A stretch of 8,101 nucleotides of DNA. Origin: JAIXWP01 sp049318685. Its GTDB lineage: Bacteria > Bacteroidota > Bacteroidia > Flavobacteriales_D > Sanyastnellaceae. The translations under genes and the position numbers were made by a program. Where the stretch lies: NCBI GenBank assembly GCA_049318685.1, contig JBMOFW010000132.1:1-8101 (forward strand), in the 5' to 3' direction. Under the pieces are notes generated by a model. The model worked only from the letters and a program-made list of their open reading frames with translations, did not search any database and was not told where the DNA came from. Numbering within the stretch: position 1 is the first letter of the stretch; every line of letters begins with the position of its first letter. Positions 7,155 through 8,101 of the stretch are shown here, in pieces.

Positions 7155-8101
7155 ATGTCTTTCACTCCACCATTGGACATATTGCAACGCTATTGGGGCC
7201 ATTCTGCATTTCGATTGAAGCAGGAAGAAATCGTGACGTCCGTGATCAACGGTAACGACACCCTGGCGCTATTGCCCACGGGCGGAGGCAAGTCGATTTG
7301 TTTTCAAGTACCTGCATTGTGCCTGGAAGGGGTTTGTTTGGTGGTCAGTCCACTCATGGCCTTGATGTATGATCAGGTGAATAATTTGAAAAGCAGGGGA
7401 ATTAGTGCAGCCGCCATCACCAGCGCTATGCACTATCGCGAGATTGACAAAACTTTGGATCAATGCGTCCATGGCCAAATAAAATTTCTATACGTCTCTC
7501 CCGAGCGTTTGAAAAATACGTTGTTTAAAGAGCGATTCAAGCGCATGAAAGTGGCCATGATCGCTGTGGATGAAGCTCATTGCATTTCGCAATGGGGCTA
7601 TGATTTTCGTCCCTCCTATCTCGAGATTGCCACCATCCGCGAATTGCACCCAAATGTTCCTGTGCTTGCCCTCACGGCCAGCGCTACGCATGCGGTGGTG
7701 AGCGATATCCAAGCATAATTGCATTTCAAATTAGAAAATGCGATTGGTACCAGTTTCGCTCGACCAAATTTGGCGTATGTGGTGGTAGAAACCGAGAACA
7801 AAGAGTCACGCATGCTGGATATTTTTAAGAAAATTCCTGGCTGTGGCATTGTGTATTGCGGCACCCGCGCCAAGACCCGAGAAATGGCCGATTTTCTCTA
7901 TAAAAACGGCATGAGTTCGGGCTATTATCACGCAGGAATGACCCATGCAGAGCGCGAAGCCGCATTCAAAAGATGGCTGCGTAATGAAACGCGGATCATC
8001 TGTGCGACCAATGCATTTGGCATGGGAATCGACAAACCCGATGTGCGTGTGGTTGTGCACATGGATGTTCCCCCCCACCCCGAAGCATATTTTCAGGAAG
8101 C
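7155..8101 (+). pseudogene. recQ: RecQ-family ATP-dependent DNA helicase interrupted by an in-frame stop; 3' end beyond the window
   Basis: RecQ is a 3'-5' superfamily 2 DNA helicase acting in recombination and fork repair. ATG 7155 is the first start after an in-frame TGA (7149-7151). Codons 1-187 give the first RecA-like domain: motif 0 FRLKQEEI (19-26), Walker A LLPTGGGKS (39-47), the RecQ signature DEAHCISQWGYDFRPSY (139-155) and motif III ALTASAT (172-178). A TAA at 7716-7718 then stops translation at codon 188. The same frame continues open to the window end with SFARPNL (200-206), GIVYCGTR (231-238), YYHAGM (257-262), ATNAFGMGIDKPDVR (284-298) and the start of motif VI EAYFQEA. No indel is needed: the stop sits where RecQ proteins usually carry Lys or Glu in DIQxKLHF, so one base change would restore it. 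Alternatives are a sequence error, or a split product restarting at TTG 7719 or ATG 7812. The form resembles the shorter of the two RecQ paralogs common in Bacteroidota. Confidence 0.88.

Noticed and set aside
7806..8078. Minus-strand reading frames opposite the downstream half of recQ
   Set aside because: They exist because the plus-strand RecQ frame is open there; the plus strand encodes clear helicase motifs and the opposite frames encode nothing recognisable.
8069..8080. Run of C bases in the recQ tail as a possible indel
   Set aside because: The frame reads VVHMDVPPHPEAYFQEA across it, matching the RecQ region just before motif VI, so the frame is intact.

Overview
The window looks like a chromosomal segment of a Bacteroidota bacterium. 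The evidence is a SusC/SusD pair, lipoprotein signal peptides in two neighbouring genes, mostly no Shine-Dalgarno motifs ahead of the starts, and Bacteroidota-like forms of PrmA, triosephosphate isomerase and RecQ. I cannot name a genus from sequence alone.

Left half (1-5459, plus strand): a tightly packed four-gene outer-membrane uptake operon. It starts with a SusC/RagA-type TonB-dependent transporter whose N-terminus lies before the window. A SusD/RagB-type surface lipoprotein follows 11 bp later. Then come a small lipoprotein resembling the DUF5004 family and a secreted protein made of two related beta-rich modules. SusC is expected to form the barrel and SusD its lid. The two accessory proteins occupy the place that SusE/SusF-like binding proteins hold in polysaccharide-utilization loci. 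No degradative enzyme or regulator is present in the window, so the substrate cannot be told.

Middle (5481-5512): a strong hairpin with A and T tracts on its two sides ends transcription from both directions. Its T tract runs into the stop codon of the convergent gene prmA.

Right half: tpiA and prmA form a minus-strand pair with a 4-nt gap. They are housekeeping genes: triosephosphate isomerase, with its catalytic residues intact, and ribosomal protein L11 methyltransferase. Divergent from tpiA, across 53 bp, is a RecQ-family helicase gene on the plus strand. It is interrupted by one in-frame TAA at codon 188. The reading frame continues after the stop with well-conserved RecQ motifs to the window edge. 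This is the most notable observation: a fresh nonsense mutation, a sequence error, or a split helicase.

I do not see RNA genes, CRISPR arrays, insertion sequences or phage genes. Apart from the recQ lesion and the little-characterised accessory genes of the Sus-like operon, the window is ordinary.
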